The notes under the pieces are model-generated. The model was not told the origin of the DNA, searched no databases, and saw nothing but the letters and a program-made list of their open reading frames with translations. From CAWAYH01 sp963786195 (lineage in GTDB: Bacteria; Acidobacteriota; Vicinamibacteria; Vicinamibacterales; 2-12-FULL-66-21): a stretch of 64,000 nt of DNA. The position numbers were made by a program, and so were the translations under genes. Each line of letters opens with the position of its first letter. Position 1 is the first letter of the stretch. Location of the stretch: assembly GCA_963786195.1 (NCBI GenBank), contig CAWAYH010000004.1, positions 62,001-126,000 on the forward strand, given 5' to 3'. Below, piece after piece: positions 1-7,515 of this stretch.

Positions 1-397
1 CATCCAGGATGATGTCGTAGGCGGATACCAGCTCGAGCGCGTTGCCGACGTCGAACGTCGTCTCGTGCAGTTCGAGCCTGACCCCCGGGTTGATCGAACG
101 CAGTCGATCTGCCGCCGACGAGAGCTTCGAGCGTCCGACGTCCGGCGTGCCGTGGATGATCTGTCGCTGCAGGTTGCTGACATCGACCTTGTCGAAATCG
201 ACGAGGCCCAGCGTCCCGACTCCAGCCGCCGCGAGGTACAAGGCGGCCGGAGATCCAAGCCCGCCCGCCCCGATACAAAGCACGCGCGCCGACTTCAGAC
301 GCAGCTGCCCCTCCACTCCAACCTCGGGCAGCGTGAGATGTCGGCTGTAGCGAAGCACGTCGTCGCCCGTCAGCTCGGCGGTCATCAAGTTGATCAT
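1..397 (-). CDS. moeB: ThiF/MoeB/HesA-family adenylyltransferase, 3' end cut by the window edge
   Basis: The reverse strand reads a typical MoeB/ThiF N-terminus. LTGDDVLRYSRHLTLPEVG is followed by the ATP-binding glycine motif CIGAGGLGSPAALYLAAAGVG, then LVDFDKVDVSNLQRQ. Enzymes of this family adenylate the C-terminal glycine of small sulfur carriers (MoaD, ThiS) before sulfur transfer in molybdopterin or thiamine synthesis. Only about 130 residues are present, because the gene runs off the left end. ATG at 397 and the in-frame ATG at 385 are both possible starts and neither has a clear ribosome site. It diverges from rmuC. A MoaD-like gene lies far away at 58.6 kb. Family assignment is firm; MoeB versus ThiF cannot be settled from the fragment. 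Confidence 0.85.
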   Translation of the reverse strand, partial: MINLMTAELTGDDVLRYSRHLTLPEVGVEGQLRLKSARVLCIGAGGLGSPAALYLAAAGVGTLGLVDFDKVDVSNLQRQIIHGTPDVGRSKLSSAADRLRSINPGVRLELHETTFDVGNALELVSAYDIILD

Positions 398-403
398 AAG
401 TAC

Positions 404-474
404 TTTGCAGCACTTGGCACTCTTGGCACTTGGCCTTGGCATCTGCCGTCTGGCACTTTGCGAAGCTTTCGCCT
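404..474. repeat. Imperfect short direct repeats (TTGGCAC type) in the moeB-rmuC spacer
   Basis: The spacer between the divergent moeB-like gene and rmuC contains several imperfect copies of a 9-10 base unit, GCACTTGGCA or CTTGGCATCT. It resembles other low-complexity intergenic repeats in this window. The TGGCAC-like words superficially resemble sigma-54 minus-24 boxes, but no correctly spaced TTGC element accompanies them. Confidence 0.5.
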
Positions 475-488
475 AAACTTCGTGTGAC

Positions 489-1775
489 GTGACCACTGTC
501 ACCCTCCTGGTCCTTGTCCTCTCCCTGATTCTGGTTCTGGCCGTCTGGTTCGTCATGCGTGCGCAGGCCGCCGCGGCCCGGGCCCGGCTCGAAGCCGAGC
601 TGTCGGCCGAGCGGCGAAACACGGCCGAGAAGCTCAAGCTCCTCAAGGACGCCGAGCACACACTGCGCGAAGCGTTCGCGGCGCTCTCGTCCGAGGCGCT
701 CCGTCAGAACAACCAGTCGTTCCTGGATCTCGCAAAGACGTCGCTCGCGGGGTTTCAGCAGACTGCAAAGCAGGATCTCGAGGGACGTCAGCGGGCGATC
801 GCCGATCTGGTGCAGCCGCTCAAGGATTCGCTCGCGCAGGTGGACGGCAAACTCCAGGAAGTCGAGAAAAACAGGGTTGGGACGCAGTCGACCATCACCG
901 AGCAGCTCCGCGGGTTGAACCAGGCGCAGCAGTCGCTGCAGATCGAGACCGGGCGACTCGTCCAGGCGCTCCGATCGCCAAACGTGCGCGGGCAATGGGG
1001 CGAGCTGCAGCTCCGGCGAGTCGTCGAAGCCGCCGGCATGCTCGAGTATTGCGACTTCGATCTCAAAGAGTCTGTCGACGTCGATGGCACGAGGCTCACC
1101 CCGGACATGATCGTTCGCCTCCCCGGCGGACGGAACGTCATCGTCGACGCCAAGGTCCCCTCGTCCGCGTACCTCGACGCGATGGAATCAGAAGATGAGG
1201 TCGTGCGGGACAGCAAGCTTCGCGATCATGTCCGCCAGGTGAAGGATCACGTGGTGCGTCTCGGCAACAAGACCTACTGGCAGCATTTTCAGCCGGCGCC
1301 GGATCTCGTGATCATGTTCGTGCCCGGCGACACGCTGCTGAACGTCGCGCTGCAGCGCGATCCGGCGCTGCTGGAGTTCAGCCTCGGGCGCGGGGTGATG
1401 ATGGCGAGCCCGCTGACGCTGATCGCGCTGCTGCGCGCCGTCGCCTTCGGCTGGCAGCAGGAGAAGATCGCGCGGAACGCGCAGGAGATCAGCGATCTCG
1501 GCCGGCAGCTCTACGATCGGATCCGTGTGATGGCGGAACACTTCGAGGAGGTCGCGAGAGGCCTCACCCGGTCCGTGGACGCCTACAACAAGGCGATCGG
1601 TTCGCTGGAAAGCCGCGTGCTCGTCACCGCGCGCCGCCTGAAGGAGAAAGGCATTCCGGCGCCAGAGGAGCTGCCGGAGCTCGAGGTCATCGATCACACC
1701 GCCAGAGCCCTCGGTGCGCCCGAGCTCACCGGGCTCTTCGATGAGGAACCGGTCGACACCGCAACGAAATCCTGA
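489..1775 (+). CDS. rmuC: RmuC-family DNA recombination protein
   Basis: This 428-residue protein starts at GTG. It has one N-terminal membrane anchor (residues about 3-23, rich in V, L and T), then a long coiled coil (about 25-150) rich in A, E, Q and K. The conserved RmuC domain follows, marked by NVRGQWGELQLRRVVEAAGM and IVDAKVPSSAYLDA (about 165-230). RmuC proteins are membrane-tethered nuclease-fold proteins that limit recombination at inverted repeats; the exact reaction is poorly known. Length and domain order are as usual for the family. It is monocistronic, with a convergent SIMPL-domain gene 24 bases downstream. Confidence 0.93.
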   Translation: MTTVTLLVLVLSLILVLAVWFVMRAQAAAARARLEAELSAERRNTAEKLKLLKDAEHTLREAFAALSSEALRQNNQSFLDLAKTSLAGFQQTAKQDLEGRQRAIADLVQPLKDSLAQVDGKLQEVEKNRVGTQSTITEQLRGLNQAQQSLQIETGRLVQALRSPNVRGQWGELQLRRVVEAAGMLEYCDFDLKESVDVDGTRLTPDMIVRLPGGRNVIVDAKVPSSAYLDAMESEDEVVRDSKLRDHVRQVKDHVVRLGNKTYWQHFQPAPDLVIMFVPGDTLLNVALQRDPALLEFSLGRGVMMASPLTLIALLRAVAFGWQQEKIARNAQEISDLGRQLYDRIRVMAEHFEEVARGLTRSVDAYNKAIGSLESRVLVTARRLKEKGIPAPEELPELEVIDHTARALGAPELTGLFDEEPVDTATKS

Positions 1776-1799
1776 CCCTCCTTGTGAACCCCTTGAACC

Positions 1800-2501
1800 C
1801 TATTTGATGGCAACCGTCATCGTCACCGACGCCCTGATCTCGAGCTCGCCCGGAGCAATGGGCGGCTCGGCTCCGGCCGTTTCCGCTCGCATCGCCATCA
1901 CCGGGCGTGGTGGCGGCATCGCGCTCTCGCGACGCACCTCGATTCGCATCACGCGGTCGATCTGCATGTTCGCGGCGCGCGCCGCGGTCTCGGCCTGCGT
2001 CCGAGCGTCCGCCACCGCCCGCTGAATCGCCTGTTGTTCGGCCGCGGTTCGCTCTTTCAGGTCGAACCGGATTCCGCCCAATGAGGTCGCGCCCGCTCCG
2101 ACGGCGAGGTCGAGAATCTCACCCAGCTTTGGAAGGTCGTCGACGCGAACTTCGATCGAGTTCCGCGCGACGTATCCACGCAGCGTCTGGCGGTTGTTCA
2201 CGTAATCGAATTCGGGCCGGAGCTCGTAGCCCGCCGTCTGAATCGCGTCTGCGGGAAGCCCGGTGCCTTTGATCTTCTGCAGAACGCCAGACATGGCGTC
2301 GGCGGTCAGCCGCTGGGCTTCGGCCGGTGTCTTCGCACGCGACTCGGCCGCGATTGTCACCCACGCCCGATCGGGGGCGCGCTTGACCATCCCCTCGCCC
2401 ACCGTGACGACCGTCGGGCCGTCAGCTGTCGTCGCAGTTTGTGCAACAGCCGGGGTGCAATACGTCAACAGGCTGAACGCCAGCAATGTTGCAGTTTTCA
2501 C
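1800..2501 (-). CDS. SIMPL-domain (DUF541) secreted protein
   Basis: A GTG start at 2501 is chosen because GGAGG sits seven bases upstream and a clean signal peptide follows (KTATLLAFSLLTYC, cleavage near AVAQ). The 233-residue product has the SIMPL/DUF541 pattern: VVTVGEGMVKRAPDRAWVTIA near the mature N-terminus, AIQTAGYELRPEFDY and the RGYVARNSIEVRV strand, ending in EIRASVTMTVAIK. SIMPL proteins are periplasmic, often oligomeric, and of uncertain function. The open frame continues upstream to 3392 through a frameshifted SUMF1 gene, but that join is not a real fusion: the ribosome site and signal peptide define this start. Confidence 0.85.
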   Translation of the reverse strand: MKTATLLAFSLLTYCTPAVAQTATTADGPTVVTVGEGMVKRAPDRAWVTIAAESRAKTPAEAQRLTADAMSGVLQKIKGTGLPADAIQTAGYELRPEFDYVNNRQTLRGYVARNSIEVRVDDLPKLGEILDLAVGAGATSLGGIRFDLKERTAAEQQAIQRAVADARTQAETAARAANMQIDRVMRIEVRRESAMPPPRPVMAMRAETAGAEPPIAPGELEIRASVTMTVAIK

Positions 2502-2521
2502 GATCGACCTCCAGCCGTGTC

Positions 2522-2582
2522 GGGGACACTCAAACGGGACAGTCCACGTGGCTGTCACCGTTTCCGAAAAGGTGCCAGCCAC
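2522..2582. repeat. Two palindromic repeat families side by side
   Basis: GGGGACACTCAAACGGGACAGTC (2522-2544) is one arm of the palindrome seen whole at 7039-7077. It is directly followed by an inverted repeat, GTGGCTGTCACC (2548-2559) against GGTGCCAGCCAC (2571-2582), around the loop GTTTCCGAAAA. The same loop and arms recur at 17722-17767. The block fills the gap between the SIMPL gene start and the SUMF1 gene end. Confidence 0.8.
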
Positions 2583-2584
2583 CG

Positions 2585-3392
2585 TCAGTGTGCCGGACTG
2601 GAGCATGCAACCCGGAAGCCGATCCCGTACGAGTAGGTGTCCGGCGGGACCTGATGACGATGGCTGCACGTGAGCATCCGGGCATCGGTCGCGAGCCAGC
2701 CGCCCCCGCGGACGATGCGGTACTGTCCGCTGACCGGTCCGCGCGGGTTGTTCGCGGGCGAGACCGCGTAGTACCCTGGGATCGTACCAGTCCTGGACCC
2801 ACTCCCAGACGTTGCCGATCATGTCGAAAACCCCGAAGCCGTTGGCCGGATACGTGCGGCACGCGCTCGTGCCCTGCGTCGAGCGCAGTTCCGGATCGTC
2901 CAGAAAATTCGCCAGACGGCGGTCCAGGTTGTCGCCCCATGGATACGGTTTGCGCTCGAGCCCTCCGCGCGCGGTTTTCTCCCACTCCGCCTCGGTCGGC
3001 AGGCGGACGACCCGCCCGATGACGCCCGACAGCCATGCGCAGTACGCGATGGCGTCCTCCCATCGGACCAGCGTCACGGGATGATCGAGTCTGGTGCGTG
3101 GCGGCTGAGCGCCTTTCCAGATGTAGGCGTCGCCCGACTCCCGAAACGCGCGCTCGCGATCGGCTCCGCCAGCCCTGACGACGAGCGGAATGTCGTCGAT
3201 GGCGGGCGCCCGGTAGCCGGTTTCGTGAACGAATCGGCCGTATTCACCGTTGGTGATCGGGTGAACGCCCATCATGAAGGCGTCAATGAAAACGCTGTGC
3301 GCCGGACGCTCGTCCTCTCCGCCATCTTCTGCGCCCATCAGAAACGGTCCGGCAGGGATCGGCGCAAATTCAGGCAGGAAGTTCGAGGACAT
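2585..3392 (-). pseudogene. SUMF1/formylglycine-generating-enzyme-domain protein, one frameshift
   Basis: From ATG 3392 the protein shows the SUMF1 fold: IPAGPFLMGAEDGGEDERPAH, VTLVRWEDAIAYCAWLSG, RLPTEAEWEKTARGG, PYPWGDN and FDMIGNVWEWVQDWYDP. Just after DWYDP (near 2787) the frame slips. The family ending IVRGGGWLATDARMLT then SYGIGFRVACS is read in the next frame and stops at 2585. The domain occurs in sulfatase-activating enzymes and in many oxygenases and kinase-linked proteins. The paired cysteines of true formylglycine generators are not evident (single Cys in LTCSHRH), so sulfatase maturation is unlikely. One indel would restore about 268 residues, so a sequence error is as likely as real inactivation. 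Confidence 0.75.
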
Positions 3393-3454
3393 GTATCGGC
3401 TGGCATCAGGATAGCCCAGGATGCGAGACGCGTGTGAGCTACACTGCTCGGGTC

Positions 3455-4606
3455 ATGAAACTCGAAGCCTTTGCCCTGGAACGATTGCAGTCCATCTGGG
3501 AAAACCAGGTCGACTGGAACATTTCGGAGAGCGGCGTCCATCCGCTCCGCGTCGATGAGCTCGTCGACGATCACGCAGCCGTCGCGGCGTTGCTGTCGCA
3601 ACAACTCGGCTACCCGCAGACCAACGGCACCCCCGAGCTGAGGGCCGCAATCGCCGCAATGTATCCCGGCGCTACACCCGATCACATCGAGGTCACCAAC
3701 GGCGGTTCTGAGGCCAACTGTCTCGCGCTGTTTCACCTCGTCCAGCCCGGCGACGAAGTGATCATGATGACGCCGAACTACATGCAGGTCGGCGGTCTGG
3801 CGCGCGCGCTCGGCGCGATTGTCAAGCCGTGGCCGCTTCAGCTCGACGAAGGGCCTGTGCCGCGCTGGCGACCGGACTCCGACCGGCTCGCGTCCCTCGT
3901 GACATCGCGGACGTCGGCGATCCTCCTGTGCAATCCGAACAACCCGACGGGCGCCCGAATGACCGGTGAGGACCTGAACGCCATTTGCCGCGTGGCAGCA
4001 CGAGCGGGCGTGTGGATCGTCTCGGACGAGATCTATCGCGGGGCCGAGCTCGACGGTGTCGAAACGGAATCGGTCTGGGGACGCTACGAGCGCGCCCTCG
4101 TCACGAGCGGGCTGTCGAAGGCGTACGGGCTGCCCGGCCTTCGCATTGGATGGGTCGCGGGGCCGCCGGCCGTCGTGGATACGCTCTGGGGCATTCACGA
4201 TTACACGACGATCGCGCCCGGGGCCATCAACGACCGCCTCGCGCGGATTGCGCTGGCCCCGTCTCGTCGCGAACAGCTGCTGGCCCGCACGCGCGGGATC
4301 CTGCGCGCGAACTACCCGATCGTCCGGGCGTGGATCGATCGACGCGCGCCGGCCGTGTCGCATGTCCCGCCCGATGCGGGAGCGATTGCCTTTGTTCGCT
4401 ACCGGCATGCGATCAACTCGACCGCGCTCGTCGAGCGCCTGAGAAACGAGCAGGGCGTCCTCGTCGTGCCTGGCGATCACTTCGAGATGGACGGCTATCT
4501 GCGAATCGGGTTCGGCGGCGACGCGGCGCACCTCGGTGCCAGCCTCGGGCGCATCGGTGACATGCTGGACGCCATACCCGCCGTCGCCACGGCCGATGCT
4601 GGCTGA
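3455..4606 (+). CDS. Class I/II PLP-dependent aminotransferase
   Basis: The protein has the fold-type I aminotransferase signatures in order: VTNGGSEANCLALFHLVQPGD (cofactor phosphate loop), LCNPNNPTGARMT, VSDEIYRGAEL (Asp contacting the pyridine nitrogen) and TSGLSKAYGLPGLRIGW, whose Lys should form the Schiff base. ATG 3455 is preferred over the GTG at 3434 because family proteins start near KLEAFALERLQS. Length is 383 residues. It overlaps the following homoserine dehydrogenase by 11 bases, so the two are probably co-translated and may act in the aspartate-family or a related amino-acid route. The substrate cannot be read from the sequence. Confidence 0.9.
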   Translation: MKLEAFALERLQSIWENQVDWNISESGVHPLRVDELVDDHAAVAALLSQQLGYPQTNGTPELRAAIAAMYPGATPDHIEVTNGGSEANCLALFHLVQPGDEVIMMTPNYMQVGGLARALGAIVKPWPLQLDEGPVPRWRPDSDRLASLVTSRTSAILLCNPNNPTGARMTGEDLNAICRVAARAGVWIVSDEIYRGAELDGVETESVWGRYERALVTSGLSKAYGLPGLRIGWVAGPPAVVDTLWGIHDYTTIAPGAINDRLARIALAPSRREQLLARTRGILRANYPIVRAWIDRRAPAVSHVPPDAGAIAFVRYRHAINSTALVERLRNEQGVLVVPGDHFEMDGYLRIGFGGDAAHLGASLGRIGDMLDAIPAVATADAG

Positions 4607-5642
4607 TCTGGTCCTGGTGGGCTTCGGCAACGTCGGCCGGCGGTTCGTCCGCCTGCTGGATGAACGCCGCGATCGGCTGCAGCGCGATTGCGATCTGACG
4701 TGGCGTGTCGTCGGAATCGCGACCTCGCGCCACGGTGCTGCATTCGCCACCGAGGGAATCGACGCACTCGGCGCAGCCGGAATCGTCGAAGGCGGCGGCT
4801 CCCTGGATCAACTGAACGAGGGTCACACAGGTGAGACGCCGCGCAGCGGCCTTGACGTCATCTCCCGGCTCCGCCATAGCTCGACGCCCCTGCGCGTTGT
4901 TGTCGAGACGACGACGCTGGACATCGTCAGCGGCCAGCCCGCCGTCGATCATGTGCGTGCCGCCCTTTCGGCAGGATGTGATGTCGTCACCGCCAACAAG
5001 GGGCCCGCGGCGTTCGCCTATCACGATCTCGCGGCAGCGGCGGATCGCGCCGGGCGCGCGTTTCTGTTCGAGGGCGCGGTCATGGACGGCATCCCCATCT
5101 TCAACCTCGTGCGCGAGACGTTGCCAGCTGTCACCATCAGAGGCTTCAGGGGTGTCGTGAACAGCACGACGAATCACATCCTGACGGCGCTCGAGGACGG
5201 TGAAGAGTTCGCGCCGGCGCTCGCGCGAATGCAGGCGGCGGGAATCGCCGAGGCGGATCCCTCGCTCGATATCGACGGCTGGGATGCCGCCGCCAAGTGT
5301 GCCGCGCTCGCAAACGTCCTGCTCGGCGCGCGCATCACGCCGCATGACGTCGATCGGACGGGCATCGGTCCCGACAGCGCGGCGGCAGCCAGAGCGTCGA
5401 AGGCGCGCGGACGGCGCCTTCGGCTGCTGGCGTCAGCGGTACGTGACGATCGTCCGGTTGTCCGACCGACCGAGCTGGCGCAGGACGATCTGCTCGCGAG
5501 CCTGCGGGGTGTCGCCAACGCGCTCGTCCTCGACACCGACACGCTGGGCGAGGTGGCAATCTGTCAGCTCGGTGGCAACCTGACTCACACCGCGTACGCG
5601 CTCCTGAGCGATCTCGTGACGATTCGCAGGCGCCTCGAGTAG
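4596..5642 (+). CDS. hom: Homoserine dehydrogenase, short form without ACT domain
   Basis: The start at ATG 4596 places the Rossmann motif LVGFGNVGRRFVRLL at the N-terminus. Further signatures are VVVETTTLD, ALSAGCDVVTANKGPAA, FLFEGAVMDGIPIFNL and the catalytic-domain block GVVNSTTNHIL, AGIAEADPSLDIDGWDAAAK (Asp and Lys of the active site). The enzyme reduces aspartate semialdehyde to homoserine with NAD(P)H, the branch to threonine and methionine. At 348 residues it ends without the C-terminal ACT regulatory domain, so threonine feedback through that domain is not expected. It overlaps the upstream aminotransferase, implying a two-gene operon. Confidence 0.92.
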   Translation: MLADLVLVGFGNVGRRFVRLLDERRDRLQRDCDLTWRVVGIATSRHGAAFATEGIDALGAAGIVEGGGSLDQLNEGHTGETPRSGLDVISRLRHSSTPLRVVVETTTLDIVSGQPAVDHVRAALSAGCDVVTANKGPAAFAYHDLAAAADRAGRAFLFEGAVMDGIPIFNLVRETLPAVTIRGFRGVVNSTTNHILTALEDGEEFAPALARMQAAGIAEADPSLDIDGWDAAAKCAALANVLLGARITPHDVDRTGIGPDSAAAARASKARGRRLRLLASAVRDDRPVVRPTELAQDDLLASLRGVANALVLDTDTLGEVAICQLGGNLTHTAYALLSDLVTIRRRLE

Positions 5643-5670
5643 CGACGCATGCTTGAACAGGAGGTCAGAG

Positions 5671-5781
5671 ATGCCGGGTCCCTGGGACCACTGGATGAAG
5701 CGGGTAGAAGTCGTCCTGATTGTCGGCGCTCTGGTCGTGGTCCTCGTGGCCTATGTCGCGTCACGCGTGCTGGGTTGGTAG
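5671..5781 (+). CDS. 36-residue single-pass membrane protein
   Basis: A small frame follows the homoserine dehydrogenase stop by 28 bases and has a strong ribosome site (CAGGAGG, seven bases before ATG). It encodes a short polar head with two Trp (MPGPWDHWMKRVE), then one hydrophobic helix of about 19 residues (VVLIVGALVVVLVAYVA), and ends SRVLGW. Nothing in the sequence points to a known family. Spacing and strand fit the third gene of the aminotransferase-hom operon. Confidence rests on the ribosome site plus the membrane helix. Confidence 0.6.
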   Translation: MPGPWDHWMKRVEVVLIVGALVVVLVAYVASRVLGW

Positions 5782-5814
5782 CTCGGTCATGCCTCGCGCC
5801 TTCGTAGATCGCCC

Positions 5815-7023
5815 ATGCAGATGAACTCGACGTCTCCAGGTCCGCTCGATGGGTTCCTGATTGTCGACCTGACGCGTGTGCTGTCCGGACCGTATTGCAC
5901 GATGCTGCTGGGCGACATGGGTGCCCGCGTGATCAAGGTCGAGCAGCCCGGACGCGGCGATGACACACGCGCGTGGGGACCGCCGTTCCTGGGCGCCGAG
6001 AGCGCCTACTTTCTGAGCATCAATCGCAACAAGGAGAGCCTGACCCTCGATCTCAAGCAGGCCGAGGGGCGCGCGATCCTCGAGCGCCTGCTCGAGCGCG
6101 CCGACATTCTCGTGGAGAACTTTCGGCCCGGGGCGATGGATCGCCTGGGGTTGGGCTACGAGGCCGTGGCCGCGCGCTGGCCGCGGCTCGTCTACTGCTC
6201 GATCTCGGGCTTCGGCCAGACAGGACCGCGCCGCGATCAGCCTGGCTACGATGCGGTCGTGCAGGCCGAGGGCGGGCTCATGAGCATCACGGGGTCAGCG
6301 GACGGTCCTGGCTACCGGCTCGGCGTGGCCATCGCTGACATCGTCAGCGGGATGTTCGCCGCGCAGGGCATCGCGATGGCGCTCCTGGCGCGTCATCGCA
6401 CCGGGCGCGGACAGCGGGTCGACATCGGCATGCTCGATTCGACGGCGGCGCTCCTCACCTACCAGGCCGCGATCTATTTCGCGACCGGGTCCAGCCCGCC
6501 GCGATTGGGCAACCGTCATCCGACGATCGTCCCGTACGAGACGTTCGCCGCGGCCGACGGCGAGTTCGTGCTGGCGGTCGGGAACGACGATCAGTGGCGC
6601 CGTTTCTGTCGAGTGGCGGGTCTCGACGAGCTCGCGACGGACTCGAGGTTCGCAACGAATCGCGGCCGGGTGGAACACTGCGCGGAGCTGCGACCGCGGC
6701 TTGCCGAGCGTCTGCAGACGCGCTCGCGGTCGGACTGGATTGCGGCGCTGAACGCGGCCGGCGTCCCGAGCGGGTCGGTCCGCGACGTTGCCGACGTCTT
6801 GCGGGATCCACAACTGGCGATGCGGGCGATGATCGAAGCCGTCGAGCACGCGACGCTGGGAACCGTTCGCGTGCTGGGGGTGCCCGTCAAGCTGTCCGAC
6901 ACGCCTGGGTCCGTCCGTCAGGCACCACCAACGCTGGGCCAACACACGGATCAGATTCTGCGTACGGATCTCCACCTGGGCGACGCAGAAATCGCTACCC
7001 TCCGCAGCGCCCGCGTCATCTAG
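5815..7023 (+). CDS. Class III (CaiB/BaiF) CoA-transferase
   Basis: The 402-residue protein matches family III CoA-transferases throughout: IVDLTRVLSGPYCTMLLGDMG, ARVIKVEQPGRGDDTR, FLSINRNKESLTLDLK, ADILVENFRPGAMDRLGLGY, YCSISGFGQTGP, PGYDAVVQAEGGLMSITG and RHRTGRGQRVDI. Asp175 in VAIADIVSGM aligns with the aspartate that forms the acyl-anhydride and thioester intermediates in formyl-CoA transferase. These enzymes move CoA between acyl groups; the substrate here is not evident. It stands alone, 33 bases after the small membrane protein, and faces a convergent gene across a perfect palindrome. Confidence 0.93.
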   Translation: MQMNSTSPGPLDGFLIVDLTRVLSGPYCTMLLGDMGARVIKVEQPGRGDDTRAWGPPFLGAESAYFLSINRNKESLTLDLKQAEGRAILERLLERADILVENFRPGAMDRLGLGYEAVAARWPRLVYCSISGFGQTGPRRDQPGYDAVVQAEGGLMSITGSADGPGYRLGVAIADIVSGMFAAQGIAMALLARHRTGRGQRVDIGMLDSTAALLTYQAAIYFATGSSPPRLGNRHPTIVPYETFAAADGEFVLAVGNDDQWRRFCRVAGLDELATDSRFATNRGRVEHCAELRPRLAERLQTRSRSDWIAALNAAGVPSGSVRDVADVLRDPQLAMRAMIEAVEHATLGTVRVLGVPVKLSDTPGSVRQAPPTLGQHTDQILRTDLHLGDAEIATLRSARVI

Positions 7024-7038
7024 GGTGGCGGCAAGTTC

Positions 7039-7077
7039 GGGGACACTCAAACGTGACTGTCCCGTTTGAGTGTCCCC
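7039..7077. repeat. Perfect 15-bp palindrome between convergent genes
   Basis: GGGGACACTCAAACG (7039-7053) is exactly mirrored by CGTTTGAGTGTCCCC (7063-7077) across a nine-base loop. One arm also occurs at 2522. It lies between the stop codons of the CoA-transferase (7023) and the minus-strand gene (7083), so it could act as a two-way transcription stop, but neither side has a T-run. Its shape resembles REP-type elements. Confidence 0.85.
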
Positions 7078-7082
7078 GGCAA

Positions 7083-7511
7083 CTAGCGTTCGACGAAGGG
7101 GGCGATTTCGGAGAGGACGAAATCCAGGACGTCGGATTCGGTGAGGTCGGCGACGGCGGCGCCGTCCCGGACGGGCCGCTCTGACGTGACCGCGCGACGG
7201 CCGCGGCCGCGGCTGACACGACCGATGACGATCGGCGGATCCTCGGTGCTGTCGAGCGTCAGCTCGATGAAGTCGTCATGCGCATGATCGGAGGCCAGGC
7301 GCACGGATCCTGCCGGCGTGAAGACCTTGAAGGGATGACGCTCGGCCGTGAGCGCGGCCGCCAGTTGACGGAACACAGGCACCGCATGGCCGGACAGGAA
7401 CGCCTCGTACGCGCGCGCGGCGTCATCTGATCGCTCCCGGCGCGTCGCTCCCTCGCGCCGCGCCCGGTCGATGGCGGCAAGCAGGCGCCGCCGGACCTCC
7501 GCCACCTCCAT
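7083..7511 (-). CDS. Conserved-looking hypothetical protein, about 142 residues
   Basis: ATG 7511 (MEVAEVRRRLLAAIDRARRE) starts five bases after the end of the PilT-like gene. An alternative start at 7535 would overlap that gene. The product has a charged helical N-terminus (about 1-45), a mixed segment (PFKVFTPAGSVRLASDHAHDDFIELTLD) and a basic patch VSRGRGRRAV. It ends in a hydrophobic-acidic helix, ESDVLDFVLSEIAPFVER. I recognise no domain and see no signal peptide or membrane segment. The gene is probably co-transcribed with the ATPase upstream. Confidence 0.65.
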   Translation of the reverse strand: MEVAEVRRRLLAAIDRARREGATRRERSDDAARAYEAFLSGHAVPVFRQLAAALTAERHPFKVFTPAGSVRLASDHAHDDFIELTLDSTEDPPIVIGRVSRGRGRRAVTSERPVRDGAAVADLTESDVLDFVLSEIAPFVER

Positions 7512-7515
7512 CAGA

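Noticed and set aside
404..474. Sigma-54 promoter suggested by TGGCAC words
   Set aside because: No TTGC element at the right distance; the words belong to a direct repeat.
3338..4750. A 470-codon minus-strand frame
   Set aside because: Shadow of the aminotransferase gene; composition is Arg-rich and lacks motifs.
7039..7077. Insertion-sequence end
   Set aside because: No transposase or target duplication is visible around any of the palindromes.
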